Part shown: piece by piece, positions 29,892 through 41,800 of the stretch
Numbering within the stretch: the first letter of the stretch is position 1
Layout of the letters: each line of letters opens with the position of its first letter
Assembly: GCA_030849835.1 (NCBI GenBank)
Contig: JASAOC010002109.1
Location: forward strand, 62,001 to 126,000
Direction of reading: 5' to 3'
Source: Herpetomonas samuelpessoai
Lineage: Eukaryota > Euglenozoa > Kinetoplastea > Trypanosomatida > Trypanosomatidae
DNA length: 64,000 bases
Notes under the pieces: generated by a model
Told to the model about the DNA's origin: nothing
The model's input: the letters and a program-made list of their open reading frames with translations, nothing else
Databases searched by the model: none
Position numbers and translations under genes: made by a program

Positions 29892-32800
29892 TCATCGCGT
29901 GGAGAGGAATCCCTGTCGGAAGGCGTACGGCTGCTCGGCTGCCACATTAAAGGGCGTTGTGGCGGCTGGCTTGGCGGGATCAAAGACGACCATGCTCTTT
30001 TCCGGAGGAGGTGCGGTGGTGCCCGTGGCATGCGCGGCTGGTCCATGCATGGCGCCTACTCGATGCGGGCGGGCCTTCTGACCGCGCGTTTTCTCGTGCT
30101 TCAGGTGCGGCTGCTGTTGGTGATGATGAGAAGGAGCTGGGGAGCCGCGGGAGAACAACAACGGGTCCCCTCTCTGTCTGACCGGTGTCGAGGCCTGGCC
30201 CAGGAGCCTTCGCTGCAGTTCCTCGTACGACAGCGCGTCCGCCGGGGTGGGTGTCGGTGTGACGACAGAGGGGAATCGAAACGGATTTGTGAGGTTGTGT
30301 TGTGTGCCAGGAAGGAGGGGCAGCGCATGTTGCAGTGTGGCGTTTGATGCTCCCGGAAGACTGTTCTCAGCGCGTGATGGTGCGTCTCCTGCACAGTCCT
30401 CAGCGACTGCCCGTGCTGCTACCAGACGGCTTGCGCGACGTGTCAGCCCCGCGGCGATCAGTGCGGCAGTGGCCGAGAGCGACCGCTCCCGTTGCCCGTA
30501 GATGCTTTGTGCGTCCGCCATGACATCTGGATGGGCCGCCTGCAGCTCCCGGGCCATCCGACAGCGCGCCTTGTGGAAGGAGGCGCTGATGTCGTCCCCA
30601 GAAGGGTGTGGAGGGATGTCTTCGAGGGGCAACTCCACCACACTCACGGCGAGGATGCCGCGGCCCGGGACGACGCACGCCCGGATGCACCGTACGCGCC
30701 ACGTGCCACCTGCCGGAGCTTCCTCGGTAGTGGCAGCGTCGTTCAGGAGCGACTGACCTGCACCATTACTACCCACGTGCTTGACGTCGTCCTCAACAAG
30801 AGGAATATAAACGGTGCATTCACCACTATCCGCGGCGTTGAAAGGGTTGTCAAGTGTGGCTTCGGCGTTGTGAGGCACGCGTCGCGCTGTGAAGGGCCGC
30901 ATATTCGCAGTGCCACGCATGACAGTGTCGAACGCCGACGTGTACGTCTCTGGATCCATGAAGCGCCGCCGCTCCGCGAGCCAGTGGAGCAGTGCGAGGA
31001 TGTCATCCGCTTCCTGCACCAAGCTCCCAGCGTCGCTGTTCCTCGACGAAGGACGAGCCTCTTCTGCGGAAAGGACTGAGCGCACCGAAGGCAGCTCGCT
31101 GGGTAGCCGGGAGGACGGCCGTGTGGTGCCACTCCGGCTGGCCGCGGACTCGGTGTGCTTGCGGAAGGACGGATCGCTCTTGCACACGAGGTAACTCACC
31201 GCATCCCAGAGCGTTTGGCTGCCGTCGCTGTGCAGCTCAGGTGCCTCCGTCAGCGAAGCCACCACCTCACTCTCAGCGCGGGGACGCGGTGCCGGTCGGC
31301 CCAAGGGCGGGCGTAACGAGGAGGCGGCGGTCACGGGTAGACCACTCTTACCGAGGGCAGGTACAGTCGTTTTCGTTTCTCGCCACTTCCGCTGTCTCAC
31401 CTCTTCGTCGAGGCTTAGCGCGGTGACACCGTCGTCATCGGCCTCGGCGGTGCTGTCTCTTCGCCATCGTGGAGGGCGGCCAGAGGACGTCGAGGACGAC
31501 CCTAGATGCGTTGACGCCACGAGCGATCGCGAGGACGCGGAAGCGACCGCCACAGGGCCCTCTCTCACGGTATCCATTGGCACTGTGGAATCCTCCGACT
31601 TGTTGCTGTCCGAAACATTCTCCTTGTCTCCGCTGCCTGCACGTGGGAGGGCGGCACTGGCCGATGCGGATCGGTTGCTCGATGGTGTCACGGAAGGGAC
31701 CGCCGCACCGCTGCTTCGTGGGCTGTTGTGGCCACTGTTGCCCCGCGTGCTTGTGCGTGTGCTGTCCCCGCGGACGCGCTGCATGGTCGTCACGACGTGA
31801 GGACCAGAGGCGGTGGAGCCAAGCAAAGACGAGGTGGCACTCCTACCCAGCACCCCACTTCGCGCAAAAGCTGCCTCGGAGGAAACGTCTTTTCGATTCA
31901 GCGGCGACTGCGTGTCTCGATCTCTGCCTAGAGGGCTCTCTGGATGCACCAGCTGCAGCTGTACAAGCGTAAAGCCAGAGCTGGTTGTCCCTGTACTCGG
32001 TAGCAGAGGGTTTTTGTCATGGCTCCTCTCTGTGATGGATGGTGGGAGCTTAACAGGATAGGTGGATGGGGGCTTTTCAGTTTGCCCATGAAAGCTGGCT
32101 TTGGTCAACAGGATGGGTGGCGACGCGGGCGGTGCGACAGACTCTGCGACGGTTTCCCTTCCCACTACATGATTGCTGGCGGTTGACACCAACGGATGTT
32201 CTATCGCTGCTGCGTTGTCTGATGGAGCGCTTGCCTTCTTCTTTGTTGTCTTCTTGGTCTTTGATTTGACCGATGTACCGCGTTTCGCTTTCCGTGGCTT
32301 CTTCGATGGCGCTGAAGACTCCTTGTCCGCGTCACGTGTGCCTGCTCGTTTTCTGGCGTGTGCCTTGGGCTCGACCTTCGTCGAGGGAGGCTGGGCTCTC
32401 GTTGCTCCTTCTTCCTCTCGCACTTCGCTGTTGTGGTGTGCGCTTACCGCTGATGGTGCCATGGACGCTTCGCTGTCGCCTTCGGGCACGAGAGTACTCT
32501 GCGGGGGAGGAATGGAAACCGCCGTCGAGGAGCGCCGAGATGAATGTGTGCGACCAGTGTGTGGCGAGCCCGCCAGGCTGCCACGAAACCTTGCGTCCTG
32601 CGCGCGTCGCTGGTCCTCCTCTTCCCAGAAGCGAGCCCATGCCGTACTGCGTTCCTTCTCTGAAGCACGCTGCCGCTGCCCTGACTGAGAGAGTTCGGCA
32701 CCTTCGGCTGCTACAGGCTCCTCCTCTTCGTAGGCGCGTAGCACGGGCGCATGCGGTGCCTCCTCTTCCTCCGCGAAGAGACAGAACTCGTTATAAAAGA

Positions 32801-35800
32801 GATGAAATCCAATGTCGCTTGTCAAGAGGACACGCTCCCGGCGGTAAGAAGGGAACAAGGCAGAAAAGGAGGCGTCCATGTCCACCTCGAGCCCTTCCTC
32901 GCACCCGTAGGAGCGGCACACGGTCGTGCGTCGCAGCACGCCGTCGTCGTCTAGCGTCAAGACCGGGGACGCGCGCGTGCGCCGTGCTCGTCGGTTGGCC
33001 CGCTCCCTCCGTCGACGTTCCAGCGCGTACGCCTGCAGGGACTTGTGCCGCGGAGGCATTCGCGTGACGGGGCAGACGGTGTAGCAAAGACGCTCACTTT
33101 TAATGGGATAGTACTGCTTCACACGCCGCAGAGGTGTTTCGCTTCCGCGCGGTTGTGCGACAGACCGATGACGGTCCCCGAGGGACTGCTGTGCGGCGTT
33201 CTTCCCAAGTCGGCCCTGCCGACCAAGGGAGAAGGTATGGGTGTCTCCCTCCGCGAAGGACCCGTCATTTGGGACAGCGTTACGGGTGCGTGCAAAGTAC
33301 GGATCCCACACATTACGCCGCTGCGCCTCCTCGGTGGCAATGTGAGAGCGGCGCAGGGAGCGCTCACTCCTCATGTCTTCACGGCTCGGGCTGCCGTCCG
33401 GTTGGATGCGGAAAGTGTCCTCCGTGCTACGCCCCGCAGACCGGGACGGCCCCACGGTAGCGTCGAGCATGTGAGGCAGGACCATTGGGAAGCCGTCGCC
33501 GGCGTTGGCTGGGGTGCCCTCGTTGCCCAAGGAGAGTTTCCGCTCCTGACCCCTTGACTGTGTGGCACCTACGGCCCGCGTTGCCTTGTCCAACCGTTGC
33601 GCCTCGCTCCGCTGAACCACTGTGCCGAGGATCTTGTCCACCACGTCCAAGACGGAGATGCTCTCTGAGGTGCTCACAGGGGCGTTTGCCTGTGAGGGAA
33701 GACGACGCGGTACGTCGGCGGTGGTCTGACACTCGAGGCACAGTGCTACGGGGTGGTGGGATCGCGCAGAATCGTTGTCCTCACCGGTAACGCTTTCCGC
33801 GTCATCGCCTTCCTCGTTGTTGACACAGTCGACGGACAAGCTTGTGATGGTGTTGGCTGTCTCAGCCAATGCTGCTAGGAGCGCCTCTGCGTTTTGTAGA
33901 ATGGTCTCGGTGAGTGCGACGTTGGGATCCTTCTTTGGTGGTCGCCGCGATTTTTTATCGCCGTCCTCTGCCACCGTCAGCGCTGCTGCGTTGCTTGGGC
34001 GGGCTGCTGAGGTTGTGGCAGGCGGTGATGAAGAAGCATCGGCTTGTGGCACTGCGTCTTTCGTACGGTGTTCTCCCCCCTCTGCGTCCTCAGAGCCCTC
34101 AGCACCTGCCTCCCCTTGGACCGCAACCATGGCCCGGTGCGCTGCCACGAGTCGAGAGAGGAGGCCTGAAGGCGCTTCCGCGGTGTCGCCCTCGCCGGCT
34201 GCCTTGCTGGAAGAGACGTCGCTCATTTTCTCCCGCACCCACAGGGGCACGTGATCGCGCGCGAGACACACGTGCACAAAGTAACCCAGCAGCCTCTCCT
34301 CCAGATCCACGACACCGCATGTGTCCAGGTTCGGGCCGAATGGGTCCGGTTGTTTGTGCATGGCAGCGGCGCGGGCCGCGATAGGGGCGAGGGGGCCCGT
34401 TACCTTTTCTACCACATGCAGCTCCACCTCGTGCTCCCCCATGGCGAGCACGGTGTTGTCTATCTGATGCCCATTGAGGAGCGTGATGTCGCCGCGGCTG
34501 CCCTGCCAAAGCCGCACCCCCGAGAAACGATTCTGTGTAAAGAGGCAGGTGGGGTCCACATGAGCGCTGCCGCCGCTGCGAATGGTGAGGCCGGACTCGT
34601 TGCCCTTGAAGAGCGTCTGCGACACGGCCACGGTACTTCGTCCTTCCACCAAGATGGCAGATTGCTTGCCAACAAACGCGCATTGGGACACGAGGACCTT
34701 CTTGCACTGGTCGGCAAACACCAAGCACGGGTCTGGCGAGCCGGCGAGGCGGTGCGCAGAGTAGAAACGGCAGCCCGTGAGGGAAACCTGCGCGCTGTGA
34801 TTTGCCACGAGGGTAACGTGGTCTGGGTAACACACAAACCAACACCCATGGATGGTGAGGGCAGAGCCCGACACCACGGAGAGCGCGGCCGCGGCGTGCT
34901 GTGCAAAGTAATTGTCAGCCAAAAACACCTGCCGCGATTCAGGGCCCACCACGACGCCGAAGCCGACACCAAAGAAGAGGTTGGACGCCAGCGCAATGTC
35001 CAGTGTGGTGCAGCGAGCGAGGCGGACGGCGCACTGTGCGTTGGCCGTGAAGACATTGTTGTAGACACGGAAGGCTCCCTTGTAATTGGTGTTGCCAGAG
35101 TCAAAGTCATGGGCAAAGAGGGAGACGGGTACCTGGGCGGAGAGGAATCGGTTGAACGCCAGCAGCACGGTGTTCTCGGTCCTCGCACTGCTGCCCTTGG
35201 CGACGGCGCCGCTGTCCTCGGGGATATTGGTGAAGGCGGAGGTGTGCACATCGCAGAGGATGCTCCCAAGAAACGTGTTGCTGATGACGTTGAGCGAGGT
35301 AGGTGATGCTCCCGTTGTCGGTGCACCATTGTCTGCTGCGATGCGAATGGCACGGTCATTGCCGTTGAAGACGCAATCGCTCGTGATGACATGCGCCACG
35401 TCTGTGAAGCTCATGGCGACAAGGTTCTCGCGAAACACGTTGCGGACGAAACGACCGCCACCACCTGGCAGCACACAGACAGCTGCCGTGGCGTCGTGGC
35501 CGTTGCGCAGCACCTCTTCCGACAGCTCCAGCGCCGTGGTGTCTTGCGTGTGGGTCGTTGCGGTCTCCTCAAGGGGAGCACCGGTTGGGTTCCCATCCCC
35601 GTCATGGTGGAGAAAGGTGTTTTCTGTCACCACTGGTGAAGCCCCGCAACACACCCGAAGACCATTGCCGTCATTCTGGGAAAAAGTGTTGCGACTCACC
35701 CGCACCTCCAGCGCGCTGCTCGCTGCTGCCAAGACACAGCCCGTCCTGTTCATGATGTAAGTGTTCCGCTGTACGCTTGTTAAAAGCGTAATGTCGCGAT

Positions 35801-38800
35801 TTCCCAGTTCCCGAACAAGCACATGCTTCATCTTGTCGCGTTTGATCTGGGAAGGCCGACGCTGCGCTGAGGCCTCTTCGTCGTCCGCCGTCTTGTCCTC
35901 GCTCTCCACGGCTGTCTCCGCGAGCATCCCGGTGCCACAGCGCTCAAACACGTTGTCGGTGAGGCGGACCGAGTCCGGAAGACACACCGTCGCGAGGGGC
36001 TCCGTCGCGTAGCGAGAAGGCACGAGAATCGCCACGCCAGTCTTTGCTCCCGCAAACGTGTTTCGCTCCAAGGCCCAGTCGCGTGTGGCAACTCCTCCGC
36101 GGTTCTTGCGAGCCTCCTCCTTGGCCAGCCACGCACGCACCAGCTCACGTTGCTTTGTTGCACTCTCCATCGACCAGCGGTCCCCGGCAAAGCGCTGAAA
36201 GCGAGCAAGGGCGTGCGCCCAGGTACATTGCACAAGAACGCTGCCGAGTGGGTCTGTGCACCTTTCAAAATAACAATCACGTACCTGCACTGCGTGGCCG
36301 CCGTGAATGACGACATCGTGCCCACTCTGTTGCGTGAAATGACAATGAGACAGCGTCGTGACGCCCCCGGCCAATACCTTCACCCCTTGCAGATTGGAGC
36401 TGAAGGTGCAATGACAAACATCAACTTCGGACACCCGTGGAAGGGAGGGCTTCAGAGCGAGCGCGAGCGGAGCGGCGGTGAAGGTGCAACTGTGAAAAGC
36501 AGCAGCGCGGCAGAAGCGGCCGAGGGCGACGAGGCCACAGGGCTCACTATGGGGTCCCCCTGCCTCCGCTGCTCCCGCCATCGCACCCGTGAAAGCGCAG
36601 CGGAGACAGGACAACGTAAAGCCTAAACGCCGGGTGGTGACCGCGCGTTGGGCAGCGTCGTCCTCCACAGGTACTGCTGCCCCCGCACCTGACTCGCCCA
36701 CGTCCCACTCGAACGTATTCGTTTCGCTCTGAAAGGCGCATGCGGCCTGCTTCTCTTTTGCGTTGGACACGTCGATCTTACACGCCACGAGGTGAATCTG
36801 AGTGGCTGGCTCTCGGTGCTGGTCGTGCTGCAGCTGTCGGTGAGGCCACCGCTCTTGCGCGCCAGCCTCGGTTTCCGTCGTTGTGGTTGACAGGGGCGAC
36901 TTCATGACGAACGCAGTATCGCAGCCAGCGGAGGCGGTGGGCAATGGGCTTCCCTCCGCCTCCTCCAACGTCTTCAGAGGTGCTGCGGCCATGTGGGATT
37001 GCAGCAGGTGAGTCGGGGGTGGAGCGTACACGATAGCCGACCAGCAGTGTTCGAAACCACACGTTTCCAGGGCGACATAGCGCGCGTGCAGCACGGCCAA
37101 AAGACGACCCCCGCCATCCACTGTCGCGTCCGCATCCCCACCGTCGAGGGAGCACTCTGTCAGCCTCACCGTTGATGCGACGCTGGCAACGACTTGGGCC
37201 TTGGTCGCGCTTGACATGAGAAAGCGGCTGCGATAGAAATGAACGTAGGCCCTCTTCCCGTGAATCACGAGGGATGTGCTGCTGGGACGGGAGTCCGTAA
37301 AATCGTCCTCCTCATCGCTCTCAAAGATGTCAAGCTGTAGGTGGGAAAGCAGTCCTTGCGGCTTGCGTGCTGCGGGTTGAGCATGGAAGAAGCATTCCAC
37401 CACATTCAGCTGGCCCTCAAGCCACGCCGATCCCCGTGTGCAGCAACGCACCTCGCAGCCGCGGAGCGTGGGCGCCTCCATAGTCGTCACAGCCGTCATC
37501 ACGGGGTCCTCGGCGCAAACGGAGTTGCCGCTGGCCAACGCGGTGTGAGAAATGCCAAACCCACCGCAGCTGTTAATGTACGCCCCTTCCACGCGTGTGC
37601 CAGAATGAGGTTGACCCACGATACTGACGCCGTGGCTATGTGCGTGTGCCAAAAGAGAAGCCTGGCACACCACACGCGCACGTTCTGCGATCGCAAGTGC
37701 TACCCCGCAGCGCTCAACACGGCATTCCGTGATGTGGCAGACGCTTCCGGCTGCGCATTCCACTCCGACAGACGGGCAGTCCCGTAACGTCAGGCGCCTC
37801 AGCATAATGTTCTCAGGCGTAATTTCCAAGGCATCGGCACACTCTCCGAGAGCCATTCCTTGCGTGGATCGGACAGCTGCCGCAGTGCATTGGACACCTG
37901 TGGCACAGGACGTGATGACGCTTTCCTCCAAGTGGCACGTAGCGGTCGACTCGGCCTGCACACCGGCCACGGCGCAGCGACCAATGGTGCACCCTGATAC
38001 CTGGACGGAGGCCTCGCTGCTGTGAGCCACCACGCCCAGGCCGGGGCTCAGGGAGGCGGCAAGGCGTACGCCCACCAATGCTCTCACAGCGCTGTCTTTT
38101 CCGTGACCCTGACTCGTAGACGGCGCGTGCCTGCTGGAAGGGCGGTCGGGGCTGTGAGAATCGATCCTTCTGGTCTGCTCTCCGAGGGCATCCGAGGGGA
38201 TTCGAGCCCGCCGCTTCTTTTCGGGAGGGTCGAACTGCTCTGGCCGTCGGTCGTCTAGGGCAGCGCCGTCTACCTTGCCAACACCGTGAGGGCCTTGCAC
38301 AGGATGTCCAGTAGTCAATGTACATTTCACGAGTGCGACAGTACCGCGCACCGCGACGACGCACTGACGCGTCTGTGGTCCCCCCATCCGGCACGACTCG
38401 AGTCGGACGGGAGCACGGGACCTCATGTCGGTTACTCCCTCAGTGCGGGCGGTGGTTCCTACGGCTGCTGGGTCGAGATGTACGAGGCCATAAAGCAGAG
38501 GCCGGCGCGCCACGTTTGACTCTGTCTCTAGGCGGTAGTTAGCGTCGACAAGGACTTCGCACGCGGCACCTGCCAAAGTGCAGTCCGTGAACATGGGCTC
38601 TTCTCTTTGTCCTCTTGAAGCTTCGCTAGCGTCGGTTCCAGTCGTAAGCGTTGGTCCTCTGCCCACCACCACGCTCGCGACCATGGCATCCGTAATGGTG
38701 CACCGTTTCAGTGATGCAAGCGCGCCGTCCTTGACCACAATGCCTGCGCCGTCTGATCGCTCAATGGTGATGTCACGTACCACGGCATGCGGTGCGGGGC

Positions 38801-41800
38801 CCGTCACCAGCACCCCCGCATCCACAGGACTTACGATGGCATTCTCGTAAAACACGGGCGATGCTGCGGCTTCCACTGCGGCACCAATTACACAGTCGGT
38901 GAACTTGTTGCTGTGCACTTCCACGCAGCACCCCTCTCCGCCGAGACGAATGCCAACGAGGCCGTTGGTAATTTCCTCCGGGTTCCAGCCGTCTACTTCG
39001 CAGTGCGTCACCGTGCCCGCACAGTTGAGGTCCAGAGCAGCGCCGAGGCAACCAATGACCTTGTTGTGCGTGATGTCGCACGTGACCTTGTCATTCGCGA
39101 CGCACACACCAGTGCCTTCGCAGTGGCTTACGAGACACTGAGAAAGGGTGAAGGGGAACAAGCTATTGCGGTGCTCAGGCACCGCAGCAAGGTGATGCCC
39201 TCGATCAGCAGCCGCAGCACGGATGTGAATCCCGGCTCCTTTGCTGCCAATGAGTTTGCACTGTGTGAGGTGAAGAGAACCGTGCGCGGTTCCCGTTGAC
39301 AGATTCTCTCGGGGCGGAGCAACGTCCACGAAACTTTCCTTGCAGTCGGTCAGCTGACACTTCTCAAAGTGCACCGTCGCCTGCTGCGACAGGACAAATC
39401 CTCGCCCCAAACAGCTCTCGAACTGAGTGCCACGGACCGTCAGCAGGCCGCCGGCGCCTTCCACAATGCCGAACGACTCTGTCGTTGTCAGGAAACGGCC
39501 GTCGACGATGGTCATTTCCGACCGGTCGTCTCGCACAGCGATGCCGACAGCGCCGAGGGTTGCTGTGTTGCGCTCTGCGTACAGAGAGCTGCCGCGACGC
39601 ACGGAGAAGCCCACCTGGCACGCATGTAACACATTTTCGTAGGCGTCTACATGGGACCGGTTCGAAAGCGCGATGCCTTCCCCGGTGCATGAGTGGAATT
39701 GATTCTTGCACAACCGCCCGTGACTCTCGTGGACTAGCACGACAGCGCCACTTCCCGATTCATTCAACGTGTTCTCCTGCAAGTCAACGTGGCTATTATC
39801 TGACACAAACACCTGACTAAGCCGACCGTGTTGAAGCTGGTTGAAGGAGGCGACGAGCGCGCTACCCTCTGACACCGTAACGTTCCGTACGTGGGTGGTG
39901 ATTCTATTGCGTAGCAGGGTAATAGACGCGTGGGACTGCAGCAGGATGCCGTGCGCGCTCGTCATGGAACCAGCGGCGCTGGTGGACGCGATAAACGAGG
40001 TCGACGTCACGACTGTCGTTCCGTTCCCCTTGTCTCTGTGCGCACCGTGCAGGCGCAGTGAGGACACTAGCCCCGCCGAGGTCGTCACCAACCGAGGAGC
40101 CGTGGACGATGTGGATGCGCCATTTCTGGCGCCAACGCCGTGCGCAGGCATCGGGAGCAACCCATTTGCAGTGAGGAACGCTGCGGTGGACGGGGTTGCG
40201 GCACCTGTGATGGTGTTGCTCTCCAGAGTGGCTTCTGCCGAGTTGATGCACAGGACACCCGCATGCACGTTGCCCTCAAACTCGTTCTTTACAATGCTGC
40301 ACAAGGTGCAATTGCGGCTCAGAACAAGACCAACCATGTTTTCCACGAAGCGACACTGCGCGATGTTAACGAGGGAGTTCTCAATGTACACACCAAAGTG
40401 AAAGTTCCGGCGAAACGTGCACCGGCTCATCACGATGCTCACCCCGTGCGCAGCTCGCGCAGAGTGGCTGTCACCGGCCTCTGCCTTTGTGCCGCGGGGG
40501 ACGTCCTTGCGATGGGCCCCCGTTGGTGCTCCACCACGCACCCGTTGTGGTGTGAAGGGGCTTGTGCCTTGCTCGCTAGGGTTGTCACGCGCCTCGCGTG
40601 CGTTGCGGAGAAGGGAGAGGGAGGCCGCCGCTGCTGTGGTGGTTGCATCCTCTTTCCGTGCATCCAGGCGAAACGAGGTGGATCGACTCAGGCACTGTGC
40701 AGAAGCCACCTTTTCGGGGCTGGGCCTCGCCGACGAGCGTCGGCTGCTGTTCCGCTGAAGTCTCCCAGTGGTGTGAAACCGATTGGTCACGGCGGCGTCG
40801 CGCTTCAAGGCTGTGACAATGTCTTTCCGAAACGCGCGCATGGCCTCGGCGGAGAGCATGTCGTCCTTCTCATCCACTGCCTTACGCAGCTGCTTGTGTG
40901 CGCTGGGCGTCGCCGGATCGCCCGCGCCTGCGACGGTTGGGGTGGTGCATTGCGACGCGAGCAGTGTAGGGAGCGAGGCGCGCCGGTGCTGCTCTCGCGT
41001 TGCCGTGTGCGAGACCACTTGAATGGCTCGCGCGCCTTCGGTGGGGAGCTTCCCAAAATGGTTTGACAGGTTGTTGAACACCCGTACCGCCCCGGCGCAC
41101 TGCTGAATTTCGCAGCCGTGCATCGCGAGTCCTGTGCCGTCTCCCACCGCAATCGCCCAGCCCGTGCAGTTCGCGATGCGGTTGCCATTGAAGTTCGCCG
41201 ACGGCATGACGGTGCCGCCAAAAAGAAAACCATGGATGCCGTTGCACGCATAATTGCCCTTGAGAACGGGTTTCGCACCCCACGACACGTGCACAAGACA
41301 TTCCGCTGAGTGAATATCTGGCGCCGTCAGTTGCGCGTGGGTGAGAAGAACGGCGGGGTCGGGACTCTCGTCGAGGCTCACCTCTCCGTTGCCGGAAATA
41401 ATATTGTCACAGAACATGGGCTGACATGCCGCAGCAAATTTTCCACCAGCGATCATGACTACCGCGCGACACTGGTTGATCTGGAGAATGCGATTGTTAT
41501 GAAGGTTTGGCTGGCCGGTCGACTGAATGCGGATACACTCCTCGGGATGGAAGGCGATATCATTGTGCATGTACTCGCCGCCGGCGTCATCGGAAATAAT
41601 CAGTCCGCATCCGCGGTCTGCGCGCTGAATTTTGCAATGCGTGATGGTGGGACACGATTCGTTAATCACGCGCACCGCGGACAATTCACACCCTCGCACG
41701 ACGGGAGCGCCGTGCACGACAAGAATTGCCATGCTGTCTGAGGGCTTCGAGCCCTTGGCACGGACCCGCAGGTTTTCAATGAGCACCGGCCCCTTCTCAT

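Noticed and set aside
34251-35306. Plus-strand open frame of 351 codons antisense to the beta-helix gene
   Set aside because: Antisense shadow; the minus strand holds the continuous beta-helix frame.
39650-39675. tRNA B-box-like GGTTCGAA
   Set aside because: Lies inside the beta-helix coding region, without an A box or cloverleaf.
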